64,000 nucleotides of DNA, taken from the NCBI GenBank assembly GCA_016841605.1, contig JAENYV010000002.1, positions 186,001 to 250,000 of the forward strand. Direction: 5' to 3'. The position numbers and the translations under genes were made by a program. The notes beneath the pieces were generated by a model, which was not told the DNA's origin, ran no database searches, and was given only the letters and a program-made list of their open reading frames with translations. Of the stretch, positions 18,061 to 26,434 are shown one piece after another. Every line of letters starts with the position of its first letter. Within the stretch, counting starts at the first letter, position 1. The stretch is from Dethiobacter alkaliphilus (lineage in GTDB: Bacteria > Bacillota > Dethiobacteria > DTU022 > UBA8154).

Positions 18061-18095
18061 TCAGATGTCGGAATGCCGGTGGGCCGGAATAAACC
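18061..18095 (+). repeat. Dispersed GCCGG repeat, copy B
   Basis: TCAGATGTCGGAATGCCGGT followed by GGGCCGGAATAAACC. Closely related to 6388-6424 and to the inverted copy at 12885-12911. Noncoding, between polA and ribH, just beyond the terminator. Confidence 0.45.
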
Positions 18096-18230
18096 GGATC
18101 ATGCTTGTATATTGACCGACTTCTTCAGGCTTCCGATAAAAAATTTCAGAGGTCAATAGTCATGGTACCATCATGCCGGAAAAAAACGAAACCTGCTTTT
18201 TCCCTGCTCTCGGTTCCCGGCGCTTCCCTT

Positions 18231-18701
18231 TTAACTATCTATCGTCTTCAGCAGGTTCACCATTTCTATAGCACCCAGGGTTGCATCCCATCCCTTGTTG
18301 CCTGCTTTTGTGCCGGCCCTTTCAATAGCCTGTTCCAGGGTGTCGCTGGTAATTACGCCGAACATAACGGGAACTCCGGTTTCCAAACCTACCAAAGCGA
18401 TACCTTTAGCTACTTCAGAGGCCACATATTCAAAATGAGGGGTTGCGCCCCTGATGACTGCTCCCAAACAAATTACGGCATCAAAACGTCCGCCCGCGGC
18501 AATTTTTTTGGCGACAAGTGGTATCTCGAAAGAACCGGGCACCCAAAATATTTCAATATTATCATCCTGAGCATCATGTCTCTTTAATGCATCCAGGGCC
18601 CCCGATAAAAGTTTACTGGAGATAAATTCATTAAAACGGCCGACTATAAGTCCAAAACGAAAATCTTTAGCTGTTAGATGCCCTTCAAATTGCCTGATCA
18701 A
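18231..18701 (-). CDS. ribH: 6,7-dimethyl-8-ribityllumazine synthase
   Basis: Condenses dihydroxybutanone phosphate with the ribitylamino-pyrimidine to give lumazine, the penultimate step of riboflavin synthesis; forms a large cage-like oligomer. 156 residues with [31 protein letters not shown] (catalytic His) and the [16 protein letters not shown] motif. Last gene of the rib operon, followed by a terminator. Confidence 0.98.
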   Translation of the reverse strand: MIRQFEGHLTAKDFRFGLIVGRFNEFISSKLLSGALDALKRHDAQDDNIEIFWVPGSFEIPLVAKKIAAGGRFDAVICLGAVIRGATPHFEYVASEVAKGIALVGLETGVPVMFGVITSDTLEQAIERAGTKAGNKGWDATLGAIEMVNLLKTIDS

Positions 18702-18757
18702 ATCTTTTTCCTCCCCCTTAAATACTGAATAAAAATATTATATAAATATCTTTTTTC

Positions 18758-19966
18758 CTAAGATTTAGAGCCCAGAAAATGCCCAAGCTTATCCTTTTTG
18801 GTTTGCAGGTAACGCATACTGTGAGAACTTGGCGAAATTTCAATGGGGACACGTTCGACGATAGTCAAATCATATCCCTCCAGTCCTTTAATCTTGCGGG
18901 GATTGTTCGTTAAAAGGCGCATTTTCCGTACACCCAGGTCAACCAGTATCTGGGCACCCAGACCATAATCCCGCAGATCAGCCGGAAAACCCAGTTCTTC
19001 ATTGGCTTCGACAGTATCTCTCCCGCAATCCTGGAGATAATAGGCTTTTAATTTATTGACAAGGCCGATACCTCTCCCCTCCTGTCGCATATAGACCAGC
19101 GCACCGCATCCCTCGTCATCTATTTGCTTCATTGCCTGGGCCAATTGCATCCCGCAATCACAGCGCAGTGAACCCAGAACATCTCCTGTAAAACATTCCG
19201 AGTGTACCCGGACCAGAACCGGCTTTTCACCATTAATTTCTCCTTTTACCATCGCCAGATGGGTCTTATCATCAACAGCATTCTCGTAAGCAATAAGTTT
19301 AAACTCCCCAAAAGAGGTAGGCAAAACGGTTTCTGCGGCTCTCCAGATAAGCTTCTGTTTTTTCATGCGATACTGGATAAGGTCTGCAATGGTCACAACT
19401 TTCATACCGTGCTCCTCGGCAAACTTCAACAGTTCCGGAACGCGGGCCATTGTCCCGTCCTCATTCATAATCTCGCAGATTACACCGGCAGGGTAAACAC
19501 CTGCCAAATTGGCTATATCAATCACAGCTTCCGTATGACCGGCCCGGCGCAGAACGCCTCCATCCTTGGCCTTAAGAGGGAAAATATGCCCCGGACGGGT
19601 AAAATCCGCCGGCCCTGCACTGTCATCGATCAGTTTTTGGATTGTCTGAGCTCTCTCAAAGGCGGAAATTCCAGTTGAAGTTCCCCTGGCATCCACTGAG
19701 ACCGTAAATGCCGTATCACGGCTATCTGTATTATTGGTTACCATCGGGGGAAGATCCAGCGTTTCAATACGCTCGGCAGTAAGAGGAACGCAAACAAGTC
19801 CACGCCCAAAACGGGTCATAAAGTTTACCGCCTCGGGGGTCACTTTTTCCGCGGCCAGGACCAGATCCCCTTCATTTTCTCTATCCTCATCATCAACCAC
19901 GATAAACATTTTTCCCTGTTTAAAATCTTCAATGGCTTCTGCAATCGAATTAAAAGTCCCCTTCAT
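18758..19966 (-). CDS. ribBA: Bifunctional 3,4-dihydroxy-2-butanone-4-phosphate synthase / GTP cyclohydrolase II
   Basis: 402 residues. N-terminal RibB half (about 1-200) with [11 protein letters not shown] and RPGHIFPL; C-terminal RibA half with the zinc ligands in [15 protein letters not shown] and the GTP motif [10 protein letters not shown]. Supplies both precursors of lumazine. It lies between ribE and ribH; all four rib genes appear to be one transcript coming from rpe. Confidence 0.98.
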   Translation of the reverse strand: MKGTFNSIAEAIEDFKQGKMFIVVDDEDRENEGDLVLAAEKVTPEAVNFMTRFGRGLVCVPLTAERIETLDLPPMVTNNTDSRDTAFTVSVDARGTSTGISAFERAQTIQKLIDDSAGPADFTRPGHIFPLKAKDGGVLRRAGHTEAVIDIANLAGVYPAGVICEIMNEDGTMARVPELLKFAEEHGMKVVTIADLIQYRMKKQKLIWRAAETVLPTSFGEFKLIAYENAVDDKTHLAMVKGEINGEKPVLVRVHSECFTGDVLGSLRCDCGMQLAQAMKQIDDEGCGALVYMRQEGRGIGLVNKLKAYYLQDCGRDTVEANEELGFPADLRDYGLGAQILVDLGVRKMRLLTNNPRKIKGLEGYDLTIVERVPIEISPSSHSMRYLQTKKDKLGHFLGSKS

Positions 19967-20000
19967 TTTAACATCCCCTTCTAGTTACCAAATAAGTTTT

Positions 20001-20690
20001 TTAAATAAAACCGTTTTCCGATAAAAAAGAAACTGTCAGGCCCTGAGGTTCCTTTTTGCTGTTATTATCTTCCCGGTGAGGAAGAAGTATATTCCCTTGC
20101 AGATGGGGCGCAAGAAGCTTTTCTAGGTATTTTCCCAGCATGTCCGCTTCCAGATTGACCTTATCTCCCTGCTTCCGGTAAAACAGAGCCGTTTCTTTTA
20201 GTGTATGGGGAATCAAAGAAACCTGAAAAGAGGTATCGTCAAGATCAACAACGGTCAGGCTAATACCGTCAATAGCGATAGAACCCTTGACCACAACATA
20301 GCGCAAAACCTCCGGCGGTCCGCTAAAACATTTTACAACGGCATTGCCTTCTCTTCGTTCACGAAGAAGAATCCCGGTTCCATCAATATGACCACTTACA
20401 AAATGACCTCCCAGACGCCCTCCAGCCAGCAGAGCCCTCTCCAGGTTCACCTTTTCCCCTATTTTTAGATCCTGTAAGTTCGTCCTACGCATGGTCTCAG
20501 GCATAACATCCGCATAAAAAGCGTCCCCAGTGACTTTTGTTGCCGTTAGGCAAACACCGTTAACGGCAATACTGTCTCCTACCTTGAGATCTTCCAGGAC
20601 TCTCCTGCCCTTAATAAAAAGGACAGCACTTTCTTTATTGTACCGCCTGCTTAATACTTCCCCCAGTTCTTCCACAATCCCCGTGAACAA
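20001..20690 (-). CDS. ribE: Riboflavin synthase, alpha chain
   Basis: Dismutates two lumazines to riboflavin. 229 residues forming two similar beta-barrel repeats, starting MFTGIVEELGEV, with VNGVCLT and the repeat-two counterpart IDGISLTV. TTG start at 20690 with AAGGGGGGAAGAAA upstream; it lies inside ribD, overlapping it by 56 bp in another frame, so the two are tightly coupled. The last 20-30 residues beyond the second barrel are non-conserved. Confidence 0.96.
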   Translation of the reverse strand: MFTGIVEELGEVLSRRYNKESAVLFIKGRRVLEDLKVGDSIAVNGVCLTATKVTGDAFYADVMPETMRRTNLQDLKIGEKVNLERALLAGGRLGGHFVSGHIDGTGILLRERREGNAVVKCFSGPPEVLRYVVVKGSIAIDGISLTVVDLDDTSFQVSLIPHTLKETALFYRKQGDKVNLEADMLGKYLEKLLAPHLQGNILLPHREDNNSKKEPQGLTVSFLSENGFI

Positions 20691-21798
20691 TTTCTTCCCC
20701 CCTTACAGGGTAACCGATAATTAACAGGTCTCGATCAAGTTGTTTCATTTCAATATTTTCCACTGTCCAGGCATTTTCCAGTTCTTCGATGCCTTCTCCT
20801 TCCAGGGGTGTTCGTGCCTCTTTCCCTCCAATAAGCAACGGAGCAGTAAAAAAATAAATTTTATCGATTAAATTTTCTGCCAGAAAAGAGTAATTTAAAG
20901 TCCCTCCTCCTTCCGCCAGGAGAATACTAATCTCCTTTTCACCCAGAACCTGCATCATAGCTTGTAAATCTACCCGTCCATTTTTCGAAGGAAGAATCAT
21001 TACTTCCACACCTGCAGACTCCAGGGCAGCCAGCTTGGTCCGCGGAGCAAGTTCCGTCGTAGCAAGAAGTGTTTTAATCTCCGCAGCTGATTTGACAACT
21101 CTGGACTCTAAAGGCAACTTTCCTTTACTGTCGATAATAATTCGGGCCGGATTTTCTTTTTTTTCACCATTAAGACGTACATTGAGCAACGGATCATCCT
21201 GTAAGACAGTATTAATACCAACAACAATTCCATCCGACATGGAGCGTAATCTGTGAACGAATTTACGCGATTTCTCCCCGGTAATCCACCGGGATTTACC
21301 GCTTTTTGTCGCGATTTTCCCATCAAGGGTCATCGCCATTTTAACAATAAGAAACGGCGTTTTCGTTGTTATATATTTTAAAAATACTTCATTTAAACGG
21401 CGCGCTTTTTCCTCCAAAATACCAACTCTTACCTTGATACCGGCTTCTTGAAGTTTACGAATACCGGCACCGGAAACAAGCGGGTTGGGATCAACCATAG
21501 CAACAACAACTTTTTTGATACCGGCAGCAATAATAGCATCGACGCAAGGAGGTGTTCGACCTTGATGAGAACAGGGCTCCAGGTTTGCATATAATGTGGC
21601 CCCCCGGGCTTTTTCGCCGGCTTCCTGCAGGGCGATGATCTCTGCATGAGGCCCTCCTGCCTTTTCGTGGAAACCTGTGCCCACAACCTCTCCGTCTTTT
21701 ACGAGTACTGCACCAACCATTGGATTGGGACTGGTTTTTCCACAACCCTGACGGGCAAGATCCAGAGCAGACCACATATATCGTTCCTCAGATTCCAT
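20635..21798 (-). CDS. ribD: Bifunctional riboflavin deaminase/reductase RibD
   Basis: 387 residues. N-terminal zinc deaminase domain with HAEIIAL and the ligands of PCSHQGRTPPC; C-terminal reductase domain with TLDGKIAT, SRWITG and LLAEGGGTLN. Converts the GTP-derived pyrimidine to the ribitylamino form. First rib gene, only 59 bp downstream of rpe. That spacer is too short to hold an FMN riboswitch, and none is recognisable. Confidence 0.97.
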   Translation of the reverse strand: MESEERYMWSALDLARQGCGKTSPNPMVGAVLVKDGEVVGTGFHEKAGGPHAEIIALQEAGEKARGATLYANLEPCSHQGRTPPCVDAIIAAGIKKVVVAMVDPNPLVSGAGIRKLQEAGIKVRVGILEEKARRLNEVFLKYITTKTPFLIVKMAMTLDGKIATKSGKSRWITGEKSRKFVHRLRSMSDGIVVGINTVLQDDPLLNVRLNGEKKENPARIIIDSKGKLPLESRVVKSAAEIKTLLATTELAPRTKLAALESAGVEVMILPSKNGRVDLQAMMQVLGEKEISILLAEGGGTLNYSFLAENLIDKIYFFTAPLLIGGKEARTPLEGEGIEELENAWTVENIEMKQLDRDLLIIGYPVRGEEIVHGDCGRTGGSIKQAVQ

Positions 21799-21857
21799 CT
21801 AGTTTACATCACCTCTTACTTATTATTTTATTAATTATAACACAAAACATAATTTTC

Positions 21858-22526
21858 TTAAACATTTCTTTCCCTGGGAAAATTTTTTTTAAAGGTGTCG
21901 ATTAAAGCAACAGGATTCGCGTGCCGGAAAAGAGCCGACCCTGCAACCAGTACCTCTGCCCCGGCAGCAATTACCTCTCCGGAAGTATCCTCGTTTATCC
22001 CTCCGTCTACCTGAATTAAAAAGGGCAGGTTCCTTTTTACCTTTTCCTCGGCAAGAGCCCTAATCTTGGGGATAACGGCCGGAATAAAATTCTGCCCGGG
22101 GAAGCCCGGGTTAACGGACATAATTAAAACAAGATCCAGATCCGGAAGCAGATACTCCAAGGCGCTCAGGGGGGTGGCAGGATTAAGGGCAACTCCTGCC
22201 TGCATACCCATATCTTTAATACTGTAAATCACTCTATGAAGATGCGTGCAGGTCTCGGCATGAACAGTCAAGGACTCCGCTCCTGCACTGTAAAAAGCGT
22301 CTAAAAAAATTTCGGGCTGCTTTATCATAAGGTGAACATCGAGAAAGAGACGGGTCCGGCCCTGCAGAGCCTTCACAATGAGCGGTCCGACAGTAATATT
22401 CGGGACAAAATGCCCGTCCATAACATCTATATGCAACCAATCCGCACCGGCTGACTCCATCTTTTGCACTTCCTGAAGAAGACAGGCAAAATCTGCCGAA
22501 AGAATGGAAGGTGCTACTTTAATCAT
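21858..22526 (-). CDS. rpe: Ribulose-phosphate 3-epimerase
   Basis: Interconverts ribulose-5-phosphate and xylulose-5-phosphate. 222-residue TIM barrel with SILSADFA, HIDVMDGHFVPNITVGP (metal ligands), MSVNPGFPGQ and VDGGINEDT. Its start overlaps the rsgA stop by 4 bp, matching the conserved prpC-prkC-rsgA-rpe order. It is immediately followed by the rib operon; supplying ribulose-5-phosphate, the RibB substrate, may explain this pairing. Confidence 0.98.
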   Translation of the reverse strand: MIKVAPSILSADFACLLQEVQKMESAGADWLHIDVMDGHFVPNITVGPLIVKALQGRTRLFLDVHLMIKQPEIFLDAFYSAGAESLTVHAETCTHLHRVIYSIKDMGMQAGVALNPATPLSALEYLLPDLDLVLIMSVNPGFPGQNFIPAVIPKIRALAEEKVKRNLPFLIQVDGGINEDTSGEVIAAGAEVLVAGSALFRHANPVALIDTFKKNFPRERNV

Positions 22527-23428
22527 TCCTTCTCCCCCTTTTTTAAAAAAAGTTCTTCTTTTTGTTTGATTTCCCTTAGAAAAGCCAGATAATGATCATA
22601 TCTCCAGGAGGCTATTTTACCTGTCTTAAGGGCATCTTTAACCGCACATTCCGGCTCGGCCACATGAAGACAACCGGCAAAACGGCATGAACCGGCAAGA
22701 TCCTGCATCTCCGGGAAATAAAGTGCTAAATTGCCGGAAGTAAAACCTTTTAAATCCAACCTCTGAAATCCCGGGGTATCAATAATAAAAGCATCTCCAT
22801 TCAGCTTAATCAAGCTAACATCCCGGGTTGTCTGGCGCCCTCTTTTGGTTTTTTTACTTACCGGCAAAGAAAGCAGGCCCAGTCCGGGTTTAAGTTTATT
22901 AACCAATGTGGTTTTTCCCGCCCCGGAGGGACCTGCCAGAGCGCAGACTTTGCCCGGCATCATACTTTTTAATTCATTAAAGCCCTGGTCTGTCACTGCA
23001 CTGGTTAAAAAGACCCTGTAACCGCATGCCCGGTAAATATCTGTAATTTGATTAAAATTTTGGAAATCATTTACGCTAAGCAGGTCTGTTTTATTAAAAC
23101 AAATCAGGACTTCTAGGCCGGCTCCCTCAGCAGCTAAAAGAATTCGATCAAGGAGAAAAAGATCAAGGGGGGGAGCTTTTATGGAGAGAAAGGCTATGAC
23201 TTGATCTATATTGGCCACTGGAGGTCTTATCAGCCTGTTTTTACGGGTTAAGACGTTTTCAATAACTCCCTGTCCATCGTTCGTTAACTCAACTTCCACC
23301 ATGTCCCCAACCAAAAGGTCGGTTCCCTTTTCTTTCAAACGTCCTCTGGCCCGGCATAAGATAAGTTCATCCCGGAAACCCTGGACAAAATAGAAACCGC
23401 CTTTTGCTTGTACCAGACGAGCTTGCAG
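22523..23428 (-). CDS. rsgA: Ribosome small-subunit-dependent GTPase A
   Basis: Late 30S assembly factor. Circularly permuted GTPase: G4 motif FNKTDL precedes the P-loop GPSGAGKTT and G3 DTPGF. C-terminal zinc site C-x4-C-x-H-x5-C in SCRFAGCLHVAEPEC. The start at CTG 23428 (301 residues) is chosen because AAGGAGG lies 7 nt upstream and because the added N-terminus (ARLVQAKGGFYFVQG, LCRARGR) matches the OB-fold of known RsgA proteins. The nearest later start, TTG at 23338, would delete that strand. Atypical start codon. Confidence 0.93.
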   Translation of the reverse strand: MQARLVQAKGGFYFVQGFRDELILCRARGRLKEKGTDLLVGDMVEVELTNDGQGVIENVLTRKNRLIRPPVANIDQVIAFLSIKAPPLDLFLLDRILLAAEGAGLEVLICFNKTDLLSVNDFQNFNQITDIYRACGYRVFLTSAVTDQGFNELKSMMPGKVCALAGPSGAGKTTLVNKLKPGLGLLSLPVSKKTKRGRQTTRDVSLIKLNGDAFIIDTPGFQRLDLKGFTSGNLALYFPEMQDLAGSCRFAGCLHVAEPECAVKDALKTGKIASWRYDHYLAFLREIKQKEELFLKKGEKE

Positions 23429-23505
23429 GAAAACTCCTCCTTGGCAAATAAACTCACTGCTTCAGCAGGCTAAAACGCCGTATAGCAGTAAAAACCTGCT
23501 CCATC

Positions 23506-23544
23506 AATTTAAAAATTCCCACCTGCTAAAGCTCAAGAGGTGGG
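23506..23544 (-). terminator. Hairpin with T-rich tail between prkC and rsgA
   Basis: CCCACCT and AGGTGGG (23538-23544/23518-23524 on the minus strand) enclose a 13-nt loop, followed by AATTTTTAAATT. Most simply the prpC-prkC terminator. The loop sequence CTTGAGCTTTAGC also resembles ends of IS200/IS605-type elements, an impression I cannot test. Confidence 0.55.
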
Positions 23545-23602
23545 GAGGCTTATTACCCCAAAGAAAAAACTTACCGGAAAAGCTGGAAAGCTGAAAGGCT
23601 GT

Positions 23603-25468
23603 TTAGGGAAATTGTTTCGTATCAATCGTATAATATTCATTATCCCGCAATTCCATTAATATTACGTAACCGGAACCGACTCCTTGGACATCGATTACCT
23701 GGCCCTGAAAGACCCCCTCATAAAACACGCGGCTTCCCTCTTCATCTTCCACAGAAACCCTGATGACCTGACCGATATCCACCTCAGGATGCACCTGAAT
23801 GGAATAAGTCTTGGAGGTTCCGGGTTCACGGCCTTTACTGACAACCAGATCTACCGGATCACCGGATTGAACCATCTCACCGGCAGGGGGGTATTGGGAA
23901 ATTATTTTCCCTTCAGGAAAATCATCTGAATACTCACTTTCCGGATTGCGCAAAACCAGTCCGTAGAGGTTAAGCCACTCTTGGGCATCTTCGAGAAGCC
24001 ATCCCTGAAAATCCCGCAGGGAAAACGGTTGTTTCCCGCTACTGAGAACAACATGAACAGTTTCCCCTCGGGAAAGCCGGAAACTTTGGCTTGGATTTTG
24101 CCGGACAACATAACCTGGAGCAATTTCTTCATTATACTCATGCTCTACTTCCATCTTTAATCCAACATCTTCCAGCATCAAACGGGCTTCCAGTTCCGAC
24201 CTCCCCACCATATCCGGGACTTCGGAATAATCCGGACCTAAACTAATGACCAGTTCAATAATTCGTTCTTTCCTTACACTTCTCTCTGCCGGAGGATCCT
24301 GAGAGACAATATGGTGCGGCAGAATTTCCTCATCATGAATCTCCCCGGCGATTTTAAAACCAAGTCCAAGAGTCGATAATTGATCTTGTGCCTCTTGTGT
24401 ACTAAGACCCCGCAGATCCGGGACCACTACTTCGGGAACGACCAAAAAAGCTCGCAAAAGTGTGTAACCGCCCCAAAATAGAACTACAACAGCGGCAAAA
24501 ATAAATGTATAGATAATTACTTTCTTCCGTTTCAAGCGTCTCGCCATATCTTCTTCCCGCTCCTCATCGTCTTCTGTAAGAGTGTTACCGAACGAAGTAT
24601 AGTAATGACGTCCCTTTCTACCCGGGTAATCCGACTCTTCCCGTGTTTCCAGCCATCCCTCCAGGTCATCCCTTAATTCAATCGCCCCGGCATAACGTAA
24701 ATTTCGGTCTTTATGCAAAGTTTTCATTACTATTTTGTTCAATTCCCGCGGCAATTCAGGATTTAATTCCCCCGGAGGAACAATATCTTCCTGGAGATGC
24801 TTTAAAGCAACTGAAATAGGGCTTTCTCCCGAAAAAGGAACATTGCCGGTCAACAACTCATATAAAACGACGCCGAGAGAATAAATATCAGATTTTTGAT
24901 CTGCACAACTTCCCCGTGCCTGCTCCGGAGAAGAATAATGAACCGAACCCAGCAAAGAGCGGCCGTGTGTTATTGTTGCATCGGCAGCAGCACGGGCAAT
25001 GCCGAAATCGGTAACTTTAACCCTTCCATTGGGAGTGATAATAATATTTTGCGGTTTGATATCCCGATGAATAACATTTTCGCTATGGGCATGGACCAAA
25101 GCATCACATATTTGCAGAACCAAACGGACAGCTTCTTCGGGTTTTAAACGGCCGTTTTGCAGGATATGACTCTTGAGGGTTTTACCCTGAACATATTCCA
25201 TAACGATAAAATGTATTCCTTCTTCTTCACCTTCATCATAAACGTTAACAATTGCGGGATGGGAAAGCATGGCCGAAGCTTTTGCCTCTTGTTTAAAACG
25301 GCGCAAAAACTCAGGATCATTAACAAATTGTTCATAAAGGATCTTTATAGCAACATGACGATTTAAACGGTGATCAATGCCTTTATAAACCCTGGCCATC
25401 CCGCCTTCGCCAATTTTTTCAAATATTTCATAACGGTTCCCCAGCAGCCTGCCGAGCATATCTTTCAC
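23603..25468 (-). CDS. prkC: PASTA-domain serine/threonine protein kinase
   Basis: Transmembrane Hanks-type kinase that senses muropeptides/lipid II and controls wall metabolism and spore germination in relatives. 621 residues: kinase domain with K42, HRDIKPQN (D136) and DFG at 154-156; juxtamembrane acidic/basic stretch; one membrane helix at about 317-338; three PASTA repeats (about 345-411, 415-478, 481-546) and a further 75-residue extracellular tail without a recognisable domain. Follows its cognate phosphatase by 40 bp. Confidence 0.96.
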   Translation of the reverse strand: MKDMLGRLLGNRYEIFEKIGEGGMARVYKGIDHRLNRHVAIKILYEQFVNDPEFLRRFKQEAKASAMLSHPAIVNVYDEGEEEGIHFIVMEYVQGKTLKSHILQNGRLKPEEAVRLVLQICDALVHAHSENVIHRDIKPQNIIITPNGRVKVTDFGIARAAADATITHGRSLLGSVHYSSPEQARGSCADQKSDIYSLGVVLYELLTGNVPFSGESPISVALKHLQEDIVPPGELNPELPRELNKIVMKTLHKDRNLRYAGAIELRDDLEGWLETREESDYPGRKGRHYYTSFGNTLTEDDEEREEDMARRLKRKKVIIYTFIFAAVVVLFWGGYTLLRAFLVVPEVVVPDLRGLSTQEAQDQLSTLGLGFKIAGEIHDEEILPHHIVSQDPPAERSVRKERIIELVISLGPDYSEVPDMVGRSELEARLMLEDVGLKMEVEHEYNEEIAPGYVVRQNPSQSFRLSRGETVHVVLSSGKQPFSLRDFQGWLLEDAQEWLNLYGLVLRNPESEYSDDFPEGKIISQYPPAGEMVQSGDPVDLVVSKGREPGTSKTYSIQVHPEVDIGQVIRVSVEDEEGSRVFYEGVFQGQVIDVQGVGSGYVILMELRDNEYYTIDTKQFP

Positions 25469-25508
25469 TCTGGTTTCACCCTAATTTTAATATTTTAGAA
25501 TAAAGATA

Positions 25509-26249
25509 TCAATCAACGCGCATCAATACAAAGGTAATATTATCCAGACCTCCATAATTATTGGCCTGTTTAATCAACTCGTCTGCCGCCAAATCAAGAT
25601 TTTGGCAACGATTAATTATTTCCTTGATCTGTTCGGGCCTGAGCATAGAAGTCAGCCCATCTGTACAGAGAAGTATATAATCGCCATTTTGGGGTTTTAC
25701 TGTGTAAAAATCAACCTTATAAGAAGATATGGTTCCCAGGGCTCTGGTCAGCAGGTGGCGCTGGGGATGAGTATATGCTTCCTCCGGGTTTATTTCTCCA
25801 TTCTTAACAAGCACCGCTACCAGAGAATGGTCTTCCGTAATTTGCAAACACATCTCCTCGTTTAAAAGATGAACCTGACTATCTCCAACATGTCCCACTA
25901 AAAGTTCATTACCCACTAAAATTACGGTGGTTAGAGTAGTCCCCATCCCTTCAAAATCGCGGTTTTGCCGCTGTGCAGTCAGTATTTCATCATTTGCTTC
26001 CCGGATCAACTCCTGTAAAAATAATTGACAGCCCTGCAAATCTCTCTGCTGTAATGTTTGAAGCTGTTCAAGATATTTCTTCTCCAGCAGATCAATGGCT
26101 ATCGAGCTGGCAACCTCGCCGGCAGCATGACCACCCATACCGTCTGCAACAGCAAAAAGAAAAGGACCATTTTCGGGGGGTACATAAAAACGATCCTCAT
26201 TTTTTTCACGCCTGCAACCCCGATGAGAACGGGCTGTAAATTTTAACAT
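25509..26249 (-). CDS. prpC: PP2C-family protein serine/threonine phosphatase
   Basis: Mn/Mg-dependent phosphatase that reverses PrkC phosphorylation. 246 residues with the PP2C motifs RREKNEDRF, DGMGGHAAGEVAS, GTTLTTVIL, GHVGDSQVHL, LLCTDGLT and GGLDNITFV; all usual metal-binding Asp residues are present. The ATG at 26249 is chosen: GAGGAGAGACT precedes it and the family N-terminus begins here. A strong sigma-A promoter lies 35-60 bp upstream. Confidence 0.96.
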   Translation of the reverse strand: MLKFTARSHRGCRREKNEDRFYVPPENGPFLFAVADGMGGHAAGEVASSIAIDLLEKKYLEQLQTLQQRDLQGCQLFLQELIREANDEILTAQRQNRDFEGMGTTLTTVILVGNELLVGHVGDSQVHLLNEEMCLQITEDHSLVAVLVKNGEINPEEAYTHPQRHLLTRALGTISSYKVDFYTVKPQNGDYILLCTDGLTSMLRPEQIKEIINRCQNLDLAADELIKQANNYGGLDNITFVLMRVD

Positions 26250-26283
26250 AGTCTCTCCTCGCCATTTTAGGCCTGGTAGAGTA

Positions 26284-26312
26284 AGTATAACAAAAAGAGG
26301 GCTGAAAAGCAA
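26284..26312 (-). promoter_or_regulatory. Sigma-A promoter for prpC-prkC
   Basis: Minus strand TTGCTT (26307-26312), 17-nt spacer, TATACT (26284-26289); transcription would begin about 30 bp before the prpC start codon. Confidence 0.65.
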
Positions 26313-26434
26313 TGAACTTTAATGCAAATATCCGTTCATATCCGTCATAATGCCGCTTTGAGCTTTCCTTCTACACAAAAAGCAGGTAAGAAGTAACTGT
26401 TACCGGGAAAGAGTAGGCCGTTCTCCCTCCAGGG

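Noticed and set aside
21799-21857. FMN riboswitch before ribD
   Set aside because: Looked for because rib operons usually have one; the gap is only 59 bp and AT-rich with no conserved RFN features.
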